Below, piece by piece: positions 1 through 7,874 of a stretch of DNA of 64,000 nucleotides (the stretch's first letter is position 1; each line of letters opens with the position of its first letter). The notes under the pieces are model-generated. The model was given only the letters and a program-made list of their open reading frames with translations. It ran no database searches and was not told the origin of the DNA. The stretch is taken from positions 62,001 through 126,000 of the forward strand of contig NZ_WMEU01000006.1 in assembly GCF_009856295.1 (NCBI RefSeq). The letters are read 5' to 3'. Source of the DNA: Pontibacillus yanchengensis (GTDB lineage: Bacteria > Bacillota > Bacilli > Bacillales > BH030062). Both the position numbers and the translations under genes were made by a program.

Positions 1-1
1 G

Positions 2-169
2 TTAGAACTTGAAGGGGTATTGAACAAAGCGAAAAATGGAGACCACATTGCTTTTCTGTATAGCGGCGAAATGAATTCATTATTAAATCATTTAACAGCT
101 TTGGACATTAAAGACTTACTCATTCAAGAGCCATCTTTAGAAGAAGTCTTTATGCACTACTACGAGTAG
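2..169 (+). CDS. ABC transporter ATP-binding protein, C-terminal end (partial)
   Basis: The window opens inside this gene; 55 codons and a TAG stop are visible. The tail ends in EPSLEEVFMHYYE, the usual ending of ATPase subunits of ABC-2 type drug or antibiotic exporters. The Walker motifs lie upstream of the window. The permease starts 18 bp after the stop, behind a GGGGAGG ribosome binding site, so the two form one transporter operon. The substrate cannot be told. Confidence 0.75.
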   Translation, partial: LELEGVLNKAKNGDHIAFLYSGEMNSLLNHLTALDIKDLLIQEPSLEEVFMHYYE

Positions 170-187
170 GGAAGGGGAGGTTAAATA

Positions 188-985
188 ATGTTAATCTACA
201 ATCGGGAGATTAGAAAAAATGCTAAGGCGTTATTCATTTGGGGGATTATCTTAGGTGGGATTATATTAATGACGCTTAGTATCTATCCTCAATTCACTCA
301 AGATCAAGAAACCATGAATGATTTGTTAAGTGCCTATCCTGACTCGTTTAAACAAGCTTTTGGAATGGACCGACTGGACATTGGTACATTACTAGGGTTT
401 TATGGCATGCAAGTCCATTTTATGACCACTCTAATAGGGAGTATTTATGCTGTTATGCTAGCCTCAAACATGATTGCAAAAGAAGAAAATGAAAAAACTA
501 TTGAATTTTTGTTATCTAAACCTATTACAAGAACAAGGATTATGACGGAGAAATCGTTAGCTGTACTAACAAATATTATTCTTCTAAACGTTATTAATGT
601 AGTGGTTTGCCTCATAGGTTTTCAATTTGCAAACGAAGATATTCCAATGAAAACGTTTATGGTCCTAATAATAGGAACCATATTATTACACATAACATTC
701 GCAGCAGTAGCTTTTCTTCTTTCTGTCATAATGAAGAAATCAAGAACCATCACATCTGTTTCGCTAGGTCTTGTACTGATTTCCTATTTTTTTGGCGTTG
801 TATCTGGTATCACAGAAGATATGGAGGTATTAAAGTATGCTAGTTTATTTAAATATGTGGATGCTGCTGATATTATCTCTGAAGGAGCAATTGATTTACT
901 TTACCTTAGTATTATGATTGGAATTACCCTCATAAGTACATGGTTATCTTACGCTTTTTACCTTAAGAAAGATATAGCAACTTAA
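188..985 (+). CDS. ABC-2 type transporter permease
   Basis: A 265-residue membrane protein with about six hydrophobic segments: one near residues 17-36, a pair around 75-95 and 120-140, and the rest in the C-terminal half. The first hydrophobic segment is followed by a long extracytoplasmic stretch, the layout of ABC-2 permeases. The motif MIAKEENEKTIEFLLSKPIT is typical of exporters related to the YhaP/NatB group. It pairs with the ATPase that ends just upstream. Its stop overlaps the first possible ATG of the next gene, so ATPase, permease and TetR regulator are one operon. Substrate unknown. Confidence 0.85.
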   Translation: MLIYNREIRKNAKALFIWGIILGGIILMTLSIYPQFTQDQETMNDLLSAYPDSFKQAFGMDRLDIGTLLGFYGMQVHFMTTLIGSIYAVMLASNMIAKEENEKTIEFLLSKPITRTRIMTEKSLAVLTNIILLNVINVVVCLIGFQFANEDIPMKTFMVLIIGTILLHITFAAVAFLLSVIMKKSRTITSVSLGLVLISYFFGVVSGITEDMEVLKYASLFKYVDAADIISEGAIDLLYLSIMIGITLISTWLSYAFYLKKDIAT

Positions 986-1002
986 TGACGGAGGTTACTA
1001 CA

Positions 1003-1644
1003 GTGTATGCCAACTTTGAAAAATTACCTGAAGAAAAGAAGCAAGCGATTCTCTGTGTATGTATAGAAGAGTTTTCAGAAACTGGTTTTGAGAAAACGTC
1101 TACTGATAGGATTACTTCCCGTGCGGGAATCTCAAAAGGTATTTTGTTTCACTATTTCAAAAATAAAAAGAATCTATTTTTGTATATCGTTGATTATTGT
1201 CGCCAGCAAATAGGTGATCAAATTATGAAAGAAATAAAAGAAGTGAAAACAGAAGATTTCTTCAAACGGGTTAAGGAAGTTATCTTAATCAAACAACGGG
1301 TGCAAATAGAATATTATAAAGAAACACAATTAGTGACGAATGCTGTACTACAACCACCTGCTGGAATGGAGGATGAAATGAAAGCTCTTCTCCAAAAAAA
1401 TGTAGATTATTATAGTGAAGAGTATCTTAACAAGTTACTAGATAAGGATTTACTTCAAGAACATGCATCACCTGAAAAAGTAGTGAACTTAACAATGATG
1501 GCATTAGAACAAATTACCCAGAAATACGTTCAAGAGTATCAAGCGAATACCATTTCATTAGCTGAGATTCAGAAAAAAGCAGGGTCAGAAATTGATGAAT
1601 ATATGAAACTAATTAAATATGGGTGTATCCAGAGTGATACGTAA
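1003..1644 (+). CDS. TetR/AcrR family transcriptional regulator
   Basis: The N-terminal helix-turn-helix reads TSTDRITSRAGISKGILFHYF, typical of TetR repressors, and a divergent ligand-binding C-terminal domain follows. An ATG at 985 would overlap the permease stop, but the strong GGAGG at 990-994 sits eight bases before the in-frame GTG at 1003, so I prefer that start (213 residues). As the last gene of the exporter operon it probably represses that operon and responds to the exported compound. The operator would lie upstream of the window. Confidence 0.85.
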   Translation: MYANFEKLPEEKKQAILCVCIEEFSETGFEKTSTDRITSRAGISKGILFHYFKNKKNLFLYIVDYCRQQIGDQIMKEIKEVKTEDFFKRVKEVILIKQRVQIEYYKETQLVTNAVLQPPAGMEDEMKALLQKNVDYYSEEYLNKLLDKDLLQEHASPEKVVNLTMMALEQITQKYVQEYQANTISLAEIQKKAGSEIDEYMKLIKYGCIQSDT

Positions 1645-1671
1645 GCACGTTTTTCGAAACGTGCTTTTTCT
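1643..1671 (+). terminator. Rho-independent terminator after TetR gene
   Basis: A 10-bp perfect stem AAGCACGTTT / AAACGTGCTT with a TTCG tetraloop is followed by TTTTC. It overlaps the TAA stop of the TetR gene. Confidence 0.85.
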
Positions 1672-1714
1672 ATGGTATGATTTAAAGAACCATGTTAATG
1701 AAGGAGAAACACTG

Positions 1715-2647
1715 ATGAAGTTTATATCTGAAGATATTACGAAATATATAACTGTAAAAGATATCATCGAAGAGTATGAACTTTTTCACAGTCAAAGGGA
1801 TAATCAAGGGATGATTAACCCGGATCGTATGCATGTAGAAGATGACTCACGAACCGCCTTATTAATGCCTGCCTTCTATGAGAATTATTATGCAGTGAAA
1901 CTAGTAGGAGTGGCCCCGAGGAATATTGATATAGGCAAACCAATGGTTCATTCCACCATGACTTTGTATAAAAGAGATACGATGGAGCCATTGATTACAT
2001 TTGATGGAAATAAACTTACAGGTATTAGAACAGCTGCGATTGGAGGGCTGGGGATGAAGTATCTCGCTCCAAAGGATGCTGCTACATTAGGAATAGTAGG
2101 TACAGGTGTTCAAGCGTGGACGCATTTGGAAGCAGCATTGTCTGTGCGAGATATCCATACCTTATATGTATATAGTAGAAAAGAAGAGAAAGTAGCTGCT
2201 TTTACAGAGAAAGTTCAGGAGCATTTCCCAAACTTAAACGTAGTTACGCCAAACCTTAGAGACTTAATTCATAAATCTGAAATTATTGTTACAGCAACTG
2301 GTTCATCTATACCTGTTCTTCCGGAAGTCGATCCGTCCCAATGGGAAGCAAAGCACATTACGGCTGTAGGTTCGTTTAATTCAACGATGCAGGAAATACC
2401 TGATTCTATTTTGAGAGGAATACCCTCCATATTTGTTGATCAACCTACTGCACGTAAAGAGTCAGGTGATATGATTAAAGCAGGTGAACTTCGTGATGAT
2501 ACAGAGTTTACAACGATTGAAGAAGTTGTACAAAAAGGTGAGAATATGGAGATTAACCAAGTGAATTTATTTAAATGTGTAGGGTCATCCATATATGACT
2601 TGTTAGCCACTAAGAAGCTATACGAAACATTACCAGATATAACTTAA
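1715..2647 (+). CDS. Ornithine cyclodeaminase / mu-crystallin family protein
   Basis: A 310-residue member of the ornithine cyclodeaminase/mu-crystallin family, which includes NAD(P)-dependent ornithine cyclodeaminases, alanine dehydrogenases and imine reductases. The Rossmann dinucleotide motif GIVGTGVQAWTHLEA lies near residues 126-140, and the family signature TGIRTAAIGGLGMKYLA precedes it. The ATG at 1715 follows AAGGAG with a normal gap and is a better start than any in-frame codon further upstream. It has its own transcript, since a terminator lies just before it. The exact substrate cannot be told from sequence. Confidence 0.8.
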   Translation: MKFISEDITKYITVKDIIEEYELFHSQRDNQGMINPDRMHVEDDSRTALLMPAFYENYYAVKLVGVAPRNIDIGKPMVHSTMTLYKRDTMEPLITFDGNKLTGIRTAAIGGLGMKYLAPKDAATLGIVGTGVQAWTHLEAALSVRDIHTLYVYSRKEEKVAAFTEKVQEHFPNLNVVTPNLRDLIHKSEIIVTATGSSIPVLPEVDPSQWEAKHITAVGSFNSTMQEIPDSILRGIPSIFVDQPTARKESGDMIKAGELRDDTEFTTIEEVVQKGENMEINQVNLFKCVGSSIYDLLATKKLYETLPDIT

Positions 2648-2709
2648 GGTGGGGTTAGTTTTATCATGGAGGAGGAGTTTATATTAAAAGAAAATATTTC
2701 TATGTTTTC

Positions 2710-3437
2710 ATGTTTATTAGTTTATTTTCCCTTTCCATATACTTATTGAATTCACAAAGTATGGACTTATATGAAATGATAATGAATGTTAAGTGGATGG
2801 CTCTTATACCACCATCTTTTCTCATGGCGTCTGTCCCAGGTGCGAATCAAATCCTTTCCTTACGTAATGGTTTGAGGAAGGGGGCTAAGACAGCTATTAT
2901 TGCTGTAACTGTCGGTTTACTGCTTTCCCTATAATGGTTATTGGTGTATCTCTAGGTTTAGGAACCGTTCTTCAAGCATCAACTTTCGTATTTAATGGTA
3001 TTTAATTGTATTAAATGGATTGGTGTGGTGTATTTAGGCTGGTTAGGTTTGAAAACCATCTTATTTAGTTCTTCTGTGTATAAAGATGAAGACAACATAA
3101 AAGGTGAGGTAACCTTCAAAGATGATTCACAAACACCATGGGATTTTGCGAGACAAGAATTCATAGTAGCAGCAGCAAATCCGAAAGCTTTATTATTGTT
3201 CACCGTTTTTCTACCGCAGTTTATCACATCAAACACAGCTACATTAGGTGGACAAATTCTAATCGTTAACGCTGTTTAAATAGTGATTGAATTTTGTTGT
3301 GCAACTTTCTATGCTTTCATTGGCGGTCGGTTGAAAGCTATTGGATTGAGTGCAAACGTTAACGGAATCTAGATAGGCTCATTGGTGGGATTATGATCAG
3401 TTTAGCCGCATGGCAATCAACACAGAACAGTAAATAA
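2710..3437 (+). pseudogene. LysE/RhtB family amino-acid exporter, broken
   Basis: Pieces of one LysE-type translocator are spread over all frames. The N-terminal part carries PPSFLMASVPGANQILSLRN and runs into a TAA near 2932. The middle resumes in another frame with IKWIGVVYLGWLGLKTILF and AAANPKALLLFTVFLPQF, and stops near 3279. The last piece, in a third frame, ends with LNRLIGGIMISLAAWQ at 3437. At least three frame breaks or stops make this a clear pseudogene. A strong terminator follows directly. Confidence 0.85.
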
Positions 3438-3472
3438 GAAAGAGCAACGAATTTTATATCGTTGCTCTTTCT
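3437..3472 (+). terminator. Rho-independent terminator after LysE remnant
   Basis: A 14-bp perfect stem, AGAAAGAGCAACGA paired with TCGTTGCTCTTTCT, with an 8-base AT-rich loop. Because AAAGA lies on the left arm it may work in both directions. Confidence 0.75.
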
Positions 3473-3512
3473 ATGTGTTTTTCTTGCTCGATGTTAGCAA
3501 TGTTTAGAAACT

Positions 3513-3736
3513 TTATTGTTCTGAAAATTTCACCTCAGCTATTTTCTCTTCAGTTGAAAGATTCATAGCTTCCATTTTATCTTCAGAGAATGTTTAGAGC
3601 GTATTGTAATAGACATCATACGCTCTATGCGATAATCCTATTCTGGAAATCGAACGTCTTGTTCAGGTTGGTGAGAGATAACTTTCTTCAAGCTAAAGTC
3701 ATCTTCTGGCGTTACATGATACACGTAAGACATCAT
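3513..3736 (-). pseudogene. Decayed small gene of unknown function
   Basis: Read on the minus strand from 3736, an ATG opens a protein-like frame with YVYHVTPEDDFSLKKVISHQ that hits a stop after about 35 codons. The next parts, DYRIERMMSIT and FSEDKMEAMNLSTEEKIAEV, continue in changed frames to a TAA at 3513-3515. The acidic, ordered composition suggests a real gene of about 70 residues that lost its frame. I do not recognise the family. Confidence 0.4.
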
Positions 3737-3833
3737 TATATTAAGTATCATTAATAATTATCTGAATAACATTCCTCTCTCTAGGGTATTCAAAAATAAT
3801 ATAGTCTATAGATACCAAAGAGTGGAGGAATCA

Positions 3834-4334
3834 ATGATGCAAAAAATGAATCGAGGTATGGTGACGGCGTTATCTGCAATTGGGATTGCCCAAGGATTAA
3901 AAATGCTTACCAATAAAAAGTTGACAGGGAAATGGGACTGGAAGCAAATAGCTACGACAGGCGGTATGCCTAGTTCCCATTCAGCTGGTGTTTCTGCATT
4001 GGCAACCTATTTAGCTGCACATAAAGGAAGTCGTCACACAGAAACAGCCCTAGCAGTCGTATTTGGTGTGATAGTGATGTATGATGCGCAAGGTATCCGA
4101 CGTCATACAGGAGAAATTGCTAAACTAGTCAATGATTTGGAAGATACATTTGCAAAGTTGTCTAATGATTTTCCGAGCTTCGAATTCATAGAAAGGGAAA
4201 AGGAATTGAAGGAGTTATTGGGTCACCAACCAACTGAGGTTTTAGGTGGTGCGATGTTTGGAAGTTTATTAGGATTTCTTTCTGCTAAATATGAAAATAG
4301 GCAGAGCACAGAGAAACTTTCAGATGAGTCATAG
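3834..4334 (+). CDS. yuiD: Divergent PAP2 family protein (YuiD-like)
   Basis: About 166 residues, close to B. subtilis YuiD. The signature GGMPSSHSAGVSALATYL near residue 45 and RRHTGEIA near residue 90 match the PAP2/acid-phosphatase-like motifs of the DUF212 family of small membrane proteins. GGAGG at 3824-3828 serves the tandem ATG codons at 3834 and 3837; a GTG at 3822 is also in frame but overlaps the ribosome binding site. It stands alone between a decayed gene and its own terminator. The biochemical activity of YuiD-type proteins is not established. Confidence 0.85.
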   Translation: MMQKMNRGMVTALSAIGIAQGLKMLTNKKLTGKWDWKQIATTGGMPSSHSAGVSALATYLAAHKGSRHTETALAVVFGVIVMYDAQGIRRHTGEIAKLVNDLEDTFAKLSNDFPSFEFIEREKELKELLGHQPTEVLGGAMFGSLLGFLSAKYENRQSTEKLSDES

Positions 4335-4364
4335 CTTATAGTTTGAAATTAAAATAGTATTCCT

Positions 4365-4393
4365 AGACGAAATCATCAGATTTCGTCTTTTTC
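4365..4393 (+). terminator. Rho-independent terminator after yuiD
   Basis: Perfect 10-bp stem AGACGAAATC / GATTTCGTCT with an ATCA loop and a TTTTT tail. Confidence 0.85.
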
Positions 4394-4427
4394 ATATGTA
4401 AAAAAAGGGGATATAAGTTTTGGGGCT

Positions 4428-4640
4428 TACGCCTCTAGCTCCATCGCTCAGCGACAAACAAACTTCCTGCTCCTCCTTACAATAAGTCAACATTGAATAG
4501 CACCACTCTCCGTGTTTCCTTTATCTCACAGAGTCAGGGGAAGTTCGATGAAAATCGCTGATTCATGCACCAACATGGCACTCCTCCCGCGTGCTGTGGG
4601 TAGCAGTTTGTACGTCGCTAAACTGCTGCCGCTTACCCCA
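4428..4640. repeat. Dispersed repeat, copy A (about 210 bp)
   Basis: Shares long blocks with copy B at 31.0-31.3 kb, for example AACTTCCTGC, CCTCCTTAC, ATAAGTCAACAT, GTGTTTCCTTTATCTCA and GAAGTTCGAT, in the same order. It begins CTAGCTCCATCGCTCAGCGAC and ends in TACGTCGCTAA followed by a G/C-rich tail, so the ends can partly pair. It lies 40 bp after the yuiD terminator. Its open frames are not genes. Confidence 0.75.
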
Positions 4641-4649
4641 TTTCCTAAA

Positions 4650-4862
4650 ATGAAAAAAGTGATCCTTTCAATGAATCCGGAACAAGGGCGTGTACTTGAC
4701 GAGATTGAGTTATATGGAACTATCTTATTTTCTAATCCAGACAGTACAACCATCCTTTTTGACAATTTATGGGGATTGGGGAAGAATATTCGTTATCTGA
4801 AAGGGCAGCTTTATGGTACGTCACGAAGAACGGTGAAAGCACTACAAACTCACGGTTTGTGA
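4650..4862 (+). CDS. Hypothetical 70-residue protein, possibly a gene remnant
   Basis: The frame opens at ATG 4650, ten bases after repeat copy A, and codes for 70 residues containing DEIELYGTILFSNPDSTTIL and KGQLYGTSRRTVKALQTHGL. No ribosome binding site precedes the ATG, and the open frame continues upstream into the repeat. It may be the C-terminal end of a gene cut off by the repeat. Not recognised. Confidence 0.3.
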   Translation: MKKVILSMNPEQGRVLDEIELYGTILFSNPDSTTILFDNLWGLGKNIRYLKGQLYGTSRRTVKALQTHGL

Positions 4863-5290
4863 GCGGACTTCATGGTGCAAGTTCCTGCAGATGACAGGAA
4901 ACGGTATTAATTGTTGGAGAACGTTCACTAGATGAACAGCAATGGTGATTAGCTCTCCCTTATACTAAATATGAGCTATTTATGACCCATTAGACTTTAT
5001 TGGATAAATCGTACCTACCGATTTTTTAAAGGGTGATGGAAGATACAAACTTCACATCTATTCCCGTGTAGTAAATCGGTGTCTGTTCTAAAGGATAATC
5101 TATAACATGCAGATAAGATCTTGGCCAACCTTCCAGCCCTTTGTTTTGGTGAGAAGACGGCGCACACTGCACATGTTTGTCGAATCCAAGATATTAATAT
5201 TTTAAAAACCCTAGATGCGGAAGGGGGTTAAGGAATTCTTCATACAGAATGGGTCGCTGATACAAGCATAATGGAGGAAAATTGGAAAGG
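4863..5290. other. Non-coding stretch before sirB with weak gene traces
   Basis: No intact gene. A minus-strand frame without a start codon, roughly 5196 down to a TAA at 5026-5028, reads GLEGWPRSYLHVIDYPLEQT and looks like degraded coding sequence, but I cannot assign it. A GGAAAGGAGG ribosome binding site for sirB lies at the right edge. Confidence 0.4.
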
Positions 5291-5301
5291 AGGATAATGA
5301 T

Positions 5302-6081
5302 ATGAAAGCAATCCTTTATATTGGACACGGTAGTCGTACTCAAGAAGGAAATCTTCAATTCACACATTTTGTCCATAGAACCATGCAGTTCGTAGAAGCA
5401 CCCATTCAAGAGATTGTCTTTTTAGAAGCCACATGTCCTTCTATTGATGAAGGGATTGAACGTTGTGTAGACCAAGGAGCGACTCAGATTATTTCTATGC
5501 CAGTGTTATTGTCATCAGGCATTCACGCAACGGAAGATATTCCAGAACTTTTATTATTAGCACAAAGACGGTATCCCGACGTTTCGTTCACCTATGGAAA
5601 GGTGTTAGGTATTGATGAAATAATAATAGATATTTTTATTCGTAACTTAAAGGAGAAAGGATTCGTTGGCAACTGTACTGAGGGCGTCTTGTTAACAACA
5701 CATGGCAGCCGTTCTGAAAAAGTGGAAGAGGAAATGGAAGAGCTGGTAAACACATTGCAAGAGAAAACAGGCACTGCTATTCTTTACACCTGTTTCCTGA
5801 AATACGGAGAGCCTTCATATGAAGATGCACTTCTCTCCATGCTACAGCAACCTTTTCAAATGGTCTATGTTTTGCCCCATTTCTTGTTCACAGGAGAATT
5901 AGTTAGTGATGTAAGTGATTTGGTCACGTATTACCAAAAAACCATTGAATCACCGAATCTCGTTCTGTGTAATGCGGTTGGATTTGAAGAAGGCGTAGTC
6001 AAGTTGTTAGCAAAACGTGTGGAGGAAGCAAAGGGTTGCAATAATGACAATTCTTTATCAAGTGATACTGAATCTGCATAG
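5302..6081 (+). CDS. sirB: Sirohydrochlorin chelatase (CbiX/SirB family)
   Basis: A 259-residue two-domain CbiX-type chelatase, the size of Bacillus SirB (YlnE). The first domain begins with ILYIGHGSRTQEGNLQF, whose His is a conserved metal-site residue, and the second repeats the pattern with GVLLTTHGSRSEKVEEEME. The family inserts iron (or cobalt) into sirohydrochlorin, the last step to siroheme, the cofactor of sulfite and nitrite reductases. The gene looks intact with a good GGAGG site, but the downstream sirC is broken and no uroporphyrinogen methyltransferase is nearby. Siroheme synthesis from this locus alone is therefore doubtful. Confidence 0.9.
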   Translation: MKAILYIGHGSRTQEGNLQFTHFVHRTMQFVEAPIQEIVFLEATCPSIDEGIERCVDQGATQIISMPVLLSSGIHATEDIPELLLLAQRRYPDVSFTYGKVLGIDEIIIDIFIRNLKEKGFVGNCTEGVLLTTHGSRSEKVEEEMEELVNTLQEKTGTAILYTCFLKYGEPSYEDALLSMLQQPFQMVYVLPHFLFTGELVSDVSDLVTYYQKTIESPNLVLCNAVGFEEGVVKLLAKRVEEAKGCNNDNSLSSDTESA

Positions 6082-6240
6082 TCAATATGTAATAGTTCAT
6101 GGAGAAGGATAAGTAGACGAATGAAGATTCAACTGCCTTCTACCTGATACCTGTGATTGCAAATTCTGTGACAACAGAACCCCAGTCCCGTTTATCAAAA
6201 GGTAGGAGTTAATCAGGAAGTAGCAAGTGTTGTTCGAATG
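6044..6240 (+). pseudogene. Remnant of precorrin-2 dehydrogenase (SirC-like)
   Basis: An ATG overlapping the end of sirB opens MTILYQVILNLHSQYVIVHG, which resembles the start of SirC/CysG-N precorrin-2 dehydrogenases (LNL followed by a beta strand into the Gly-rich NAD loop). It stops after about 22 codons. Further on, fragments such as VIANSVTTEPQ and VNQEVASVV match the later 'atND..vNqeVa' stretch of the family. Most of the middle and all of the C-terminal part are missing. Confidence 0.5.
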
Positions 6241-6290
6241 TATAGGTTGCACAATTGTAAATGATCTAAAACGATAATAATGATAGCGAG

Positions 6291-6330
6291 AAGAAAAAGG
6301 ATTTCCAGAGTTGGAGATCCTTTTTCTTGT
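6291..6330 (+). terminator. Rho-independent terminator after sirB locus
   Basis: A 12-bp stem AAGAAAAAGGAT / ATCCTTTTTCTT with a loop of about 14 bases. The U-rich right arm continues into TTGTTTTC. Confidence 0.75.
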
Positions 6331-6371
6331 TTTCAGGATATTTGTTCATGACCATTTAGAAAGTTATTGAA

Positions 6372-6540
6372 AACAAAGATGTTGAGATTTGTAACCTGCT
6401 TTCATGGGATTACAACCATCAAAATATGGATTTAATAAAAGCTGTTAGCGACGTTATTCCCAAGGAGATGTACACACTGTTTACATTTAGTGGTGCTTTT
6501 AATGAAATAGCAGATCACTTACAAAAGAAATTAGCTCAAC
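6372..6540 (+). pseudogene. C-terminal gene fragment, possibly LLM-class flavin oxidoreductase
   Basis: An open frame without a proper start or ribosome binding site reads DLIKAVSDVIPKEMYTLFTF then SGAFNEIADHLQKKL. This resembles the C-terminal 'vpdemv..f.f.Gt.eEia.hl' region of luciferase-like monooxygenases, but the match is short and uncertain. It runs head-on into a minus-strand fragment at about 6531. Confidence 0.3.
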
Positions 6541-6722
6541 TCGACCATGAGCATAACTACCCCATGCTTCATACCGGTCTCGGAACCACTACCCTTGTTG
6601 CCATAGTGGTCAATAAAGTCTTCCACCGTAGTGGTATCATTTTGAACCAATTCTTGAATATAATCATCCTCTAATTTGTTCAAAATATCGTCCATATTGT
6701 CATAAGAAATACGGTGCTCCAT
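6531..6722 (-). CDS. Unrecognised minus-strand ORF, probably a fragment
   Basis: On the minus strand an ATG at 6722 opens an acidic frame, MEHRISYDNMDDILNKLEDD and onward, of about 63 codons. It meets the plus-strand fragment ending at about 6540. No convincing ribosome binding site. The two fragments look like two broken genes joined tail to tail. Function unknown. Confidence 0.25.
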   Translation of the reverse strand: MEHRISYDNMDDILNKLEDDYIQELVQNDTTTVEDFIDHYGNKGSGSETGMKHGVVMLMVELS

Positions 6723-6867
6723 TGTACAAATCCATCCTAAATAAAGTGTTTCACTAATATATTTAAACACGTCAGTTGATAATACCTAAGTAAATAGAAG
6801 TAACTTACTCTTATAATCTCTTCTAAATAGGGGAAGTTATAAAGGAGTTTTTGAAAGGGGTATTTAT

Positions 6868-7446
6868 ATGGACATAACTGCAAACGAAGTGTTGGATGCT
6901 CAGGGACTAGCTTGTCCAATGCCAATTGTTAAAACGAAAAAAGCCATTACCAACTTGGAGCCAGGTCAAGTTATTGAAATTCAGGCTACAGATAAAGGCT
7001 CTACTGCTGACCTGAAAGCATGGGCAGATGGTTCAGGTCACCATTATTTAGGTACGGTCGAAGTGGGCGAGGTATTAAAGCATTATATCCGAAAAGCAGA
7101 TGAAAAGGAAGAAACAGAAGAAACGAAATATGAGGATGTAATTAACCTGGAAGAGCTACGTAATAAAATTGATGGAAATGAAAAGATTTCAATTATTGAT
7201 GTGAGAGAGCCAGCAGAGTATGCTTTCGGTTCGATTCCAGGAGCGAAGAATATCCCGCTGGGAGAATTAGAAAAGCGTTTTGAAGATTTAAACAAAGATG
7301 AAGAACACCATATCATTTGCAGGACTGGCAATCGAAGTGACTTGGCAGCGAAAAAGCTTGCGGAACAAGGGTTTACTTCAGTGAAAAACGTGGTCCCTGG
7401 TATGGAACAATGGGATGGACCTACTGAAAAGAACGAAACAAACTAA
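6868..7446 (+). CDS. yrkF: TusA-rhodanese fusion sulfurtransferase (YrkF/CstA-like)
   Basis: 192 residues in two domains. Residues 1-75 form a TusA/SirA domain with the sulfur-carrying Cys16 in GLACPMPIVKTKKA. Residues about 90-185 form a rhodanese domain with its active-site Cys151 in CRTGNRSD. An acidic linker joins them. The layout matches B. subtilis YrkF and Staphylococcus CstA, which move sulfane sulfur between carriers. It is first of a tight operon with a DsrE protein, a rhodanese-metallo-beta-lactamase and a TauE/SafE exporter. No CsoR/CstR-type repressor is visible beside it. Confidence 0.9.
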   Translation: MDITANEVLDAQGLACPMPIVKTKKAITNLEPGQVIEIQATDKGSTADLKAWADGSGHHYLGTVEVGEVLKHYIRKADEKEETEETKYEDVINLEELRNKIDGNEKISIIDVREPAEYAFGSIPGAKNIPLGELEKRFEDLNKDEEHHIICRTGNRSDLAAKKLAEQGFTSVKNVVPGMEQWDGPTEKNETN

Positions 7447-7465
7447 CATCTAGGAGGAAGAAAGA

Positions 7466-7861
7466 ATGGCGAAAAAAGTAGCGATTATTGCAGCAAATGG
7501 AAGTTTATTCGATGCTTATAAAGTATTTAATGTAGCGACAGCCGCTGCAGCATCTGATGCAGAAGTGGGAATCTTTTTTACATTTGAGGGGCTGAATCTG
7601 ATCCATAAAGAAGGTCATAAAAATCTCCCTCTTCCAGAAGGAAAAGAACATTTTCAAGAAGGTTTTAAACGCGCTAACGTACCACCAATTGAAGAACTTC
7701 TTAGTATGGCGAATGAATTAAATGTAAAGCTAATAGCATGTCAAATGACGATGGACGTAATGAGTCTCGAGAAAGATGCATTTGTAGAAGGAATTGAAGT
7801 AGCGGGAGCAGCTACTTTTATTGATTATGGTATGGATGCGAATATTACGCTAACGTTCTAA
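7466..7861 (+). CDS. yrkE: DsrE/DsrF-like sulfur carrier family protein (YrkE-like)
   Basis: 131 residues with the DsrE/DsrF/DrsH fold pattern. The N-terminus [20 protein letters not shown] resembles peroxiredoxin-like DsrE proteins of Firmicutes sulfide/persulfide operons. A single cysteine, Cys92 in [12 protein letters not shown], sits where the family carries persulfide. AGGAGG precedes the ATG, 19 bp after the TusA-rhodanese gene and 13 bp before the next. Likely a persulfide relay partner of its neighbours. Confidence 0.85.
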   Translation: MAKKVAIIAANGSLFDAYKVFNVATAAAASDAEVGIFFTFEGLNLIHKEGHKNLPLPEGKEHFQEGFKRANVPPIEELLSMANELNVKLIACQMTMDVMSLEKDAFVEGIEVAGAATFIDYGMDANITLTF

Positions 7862-7874
7862 GGAGGAAAGCGAA

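Noticed and set aside
4512-4649. Open frame upstream of the 70-residue ORF
   Set aside because: It lies in repeat copy A, has no ribosome binding site and follows repeat sequence, not protein conservation.
6776-6830. Promoter of the sulfur operon from TTGATA and TATAAT
   Set aside because: The hexamers are 32 bp apart, too far for a sigma-A promoter.
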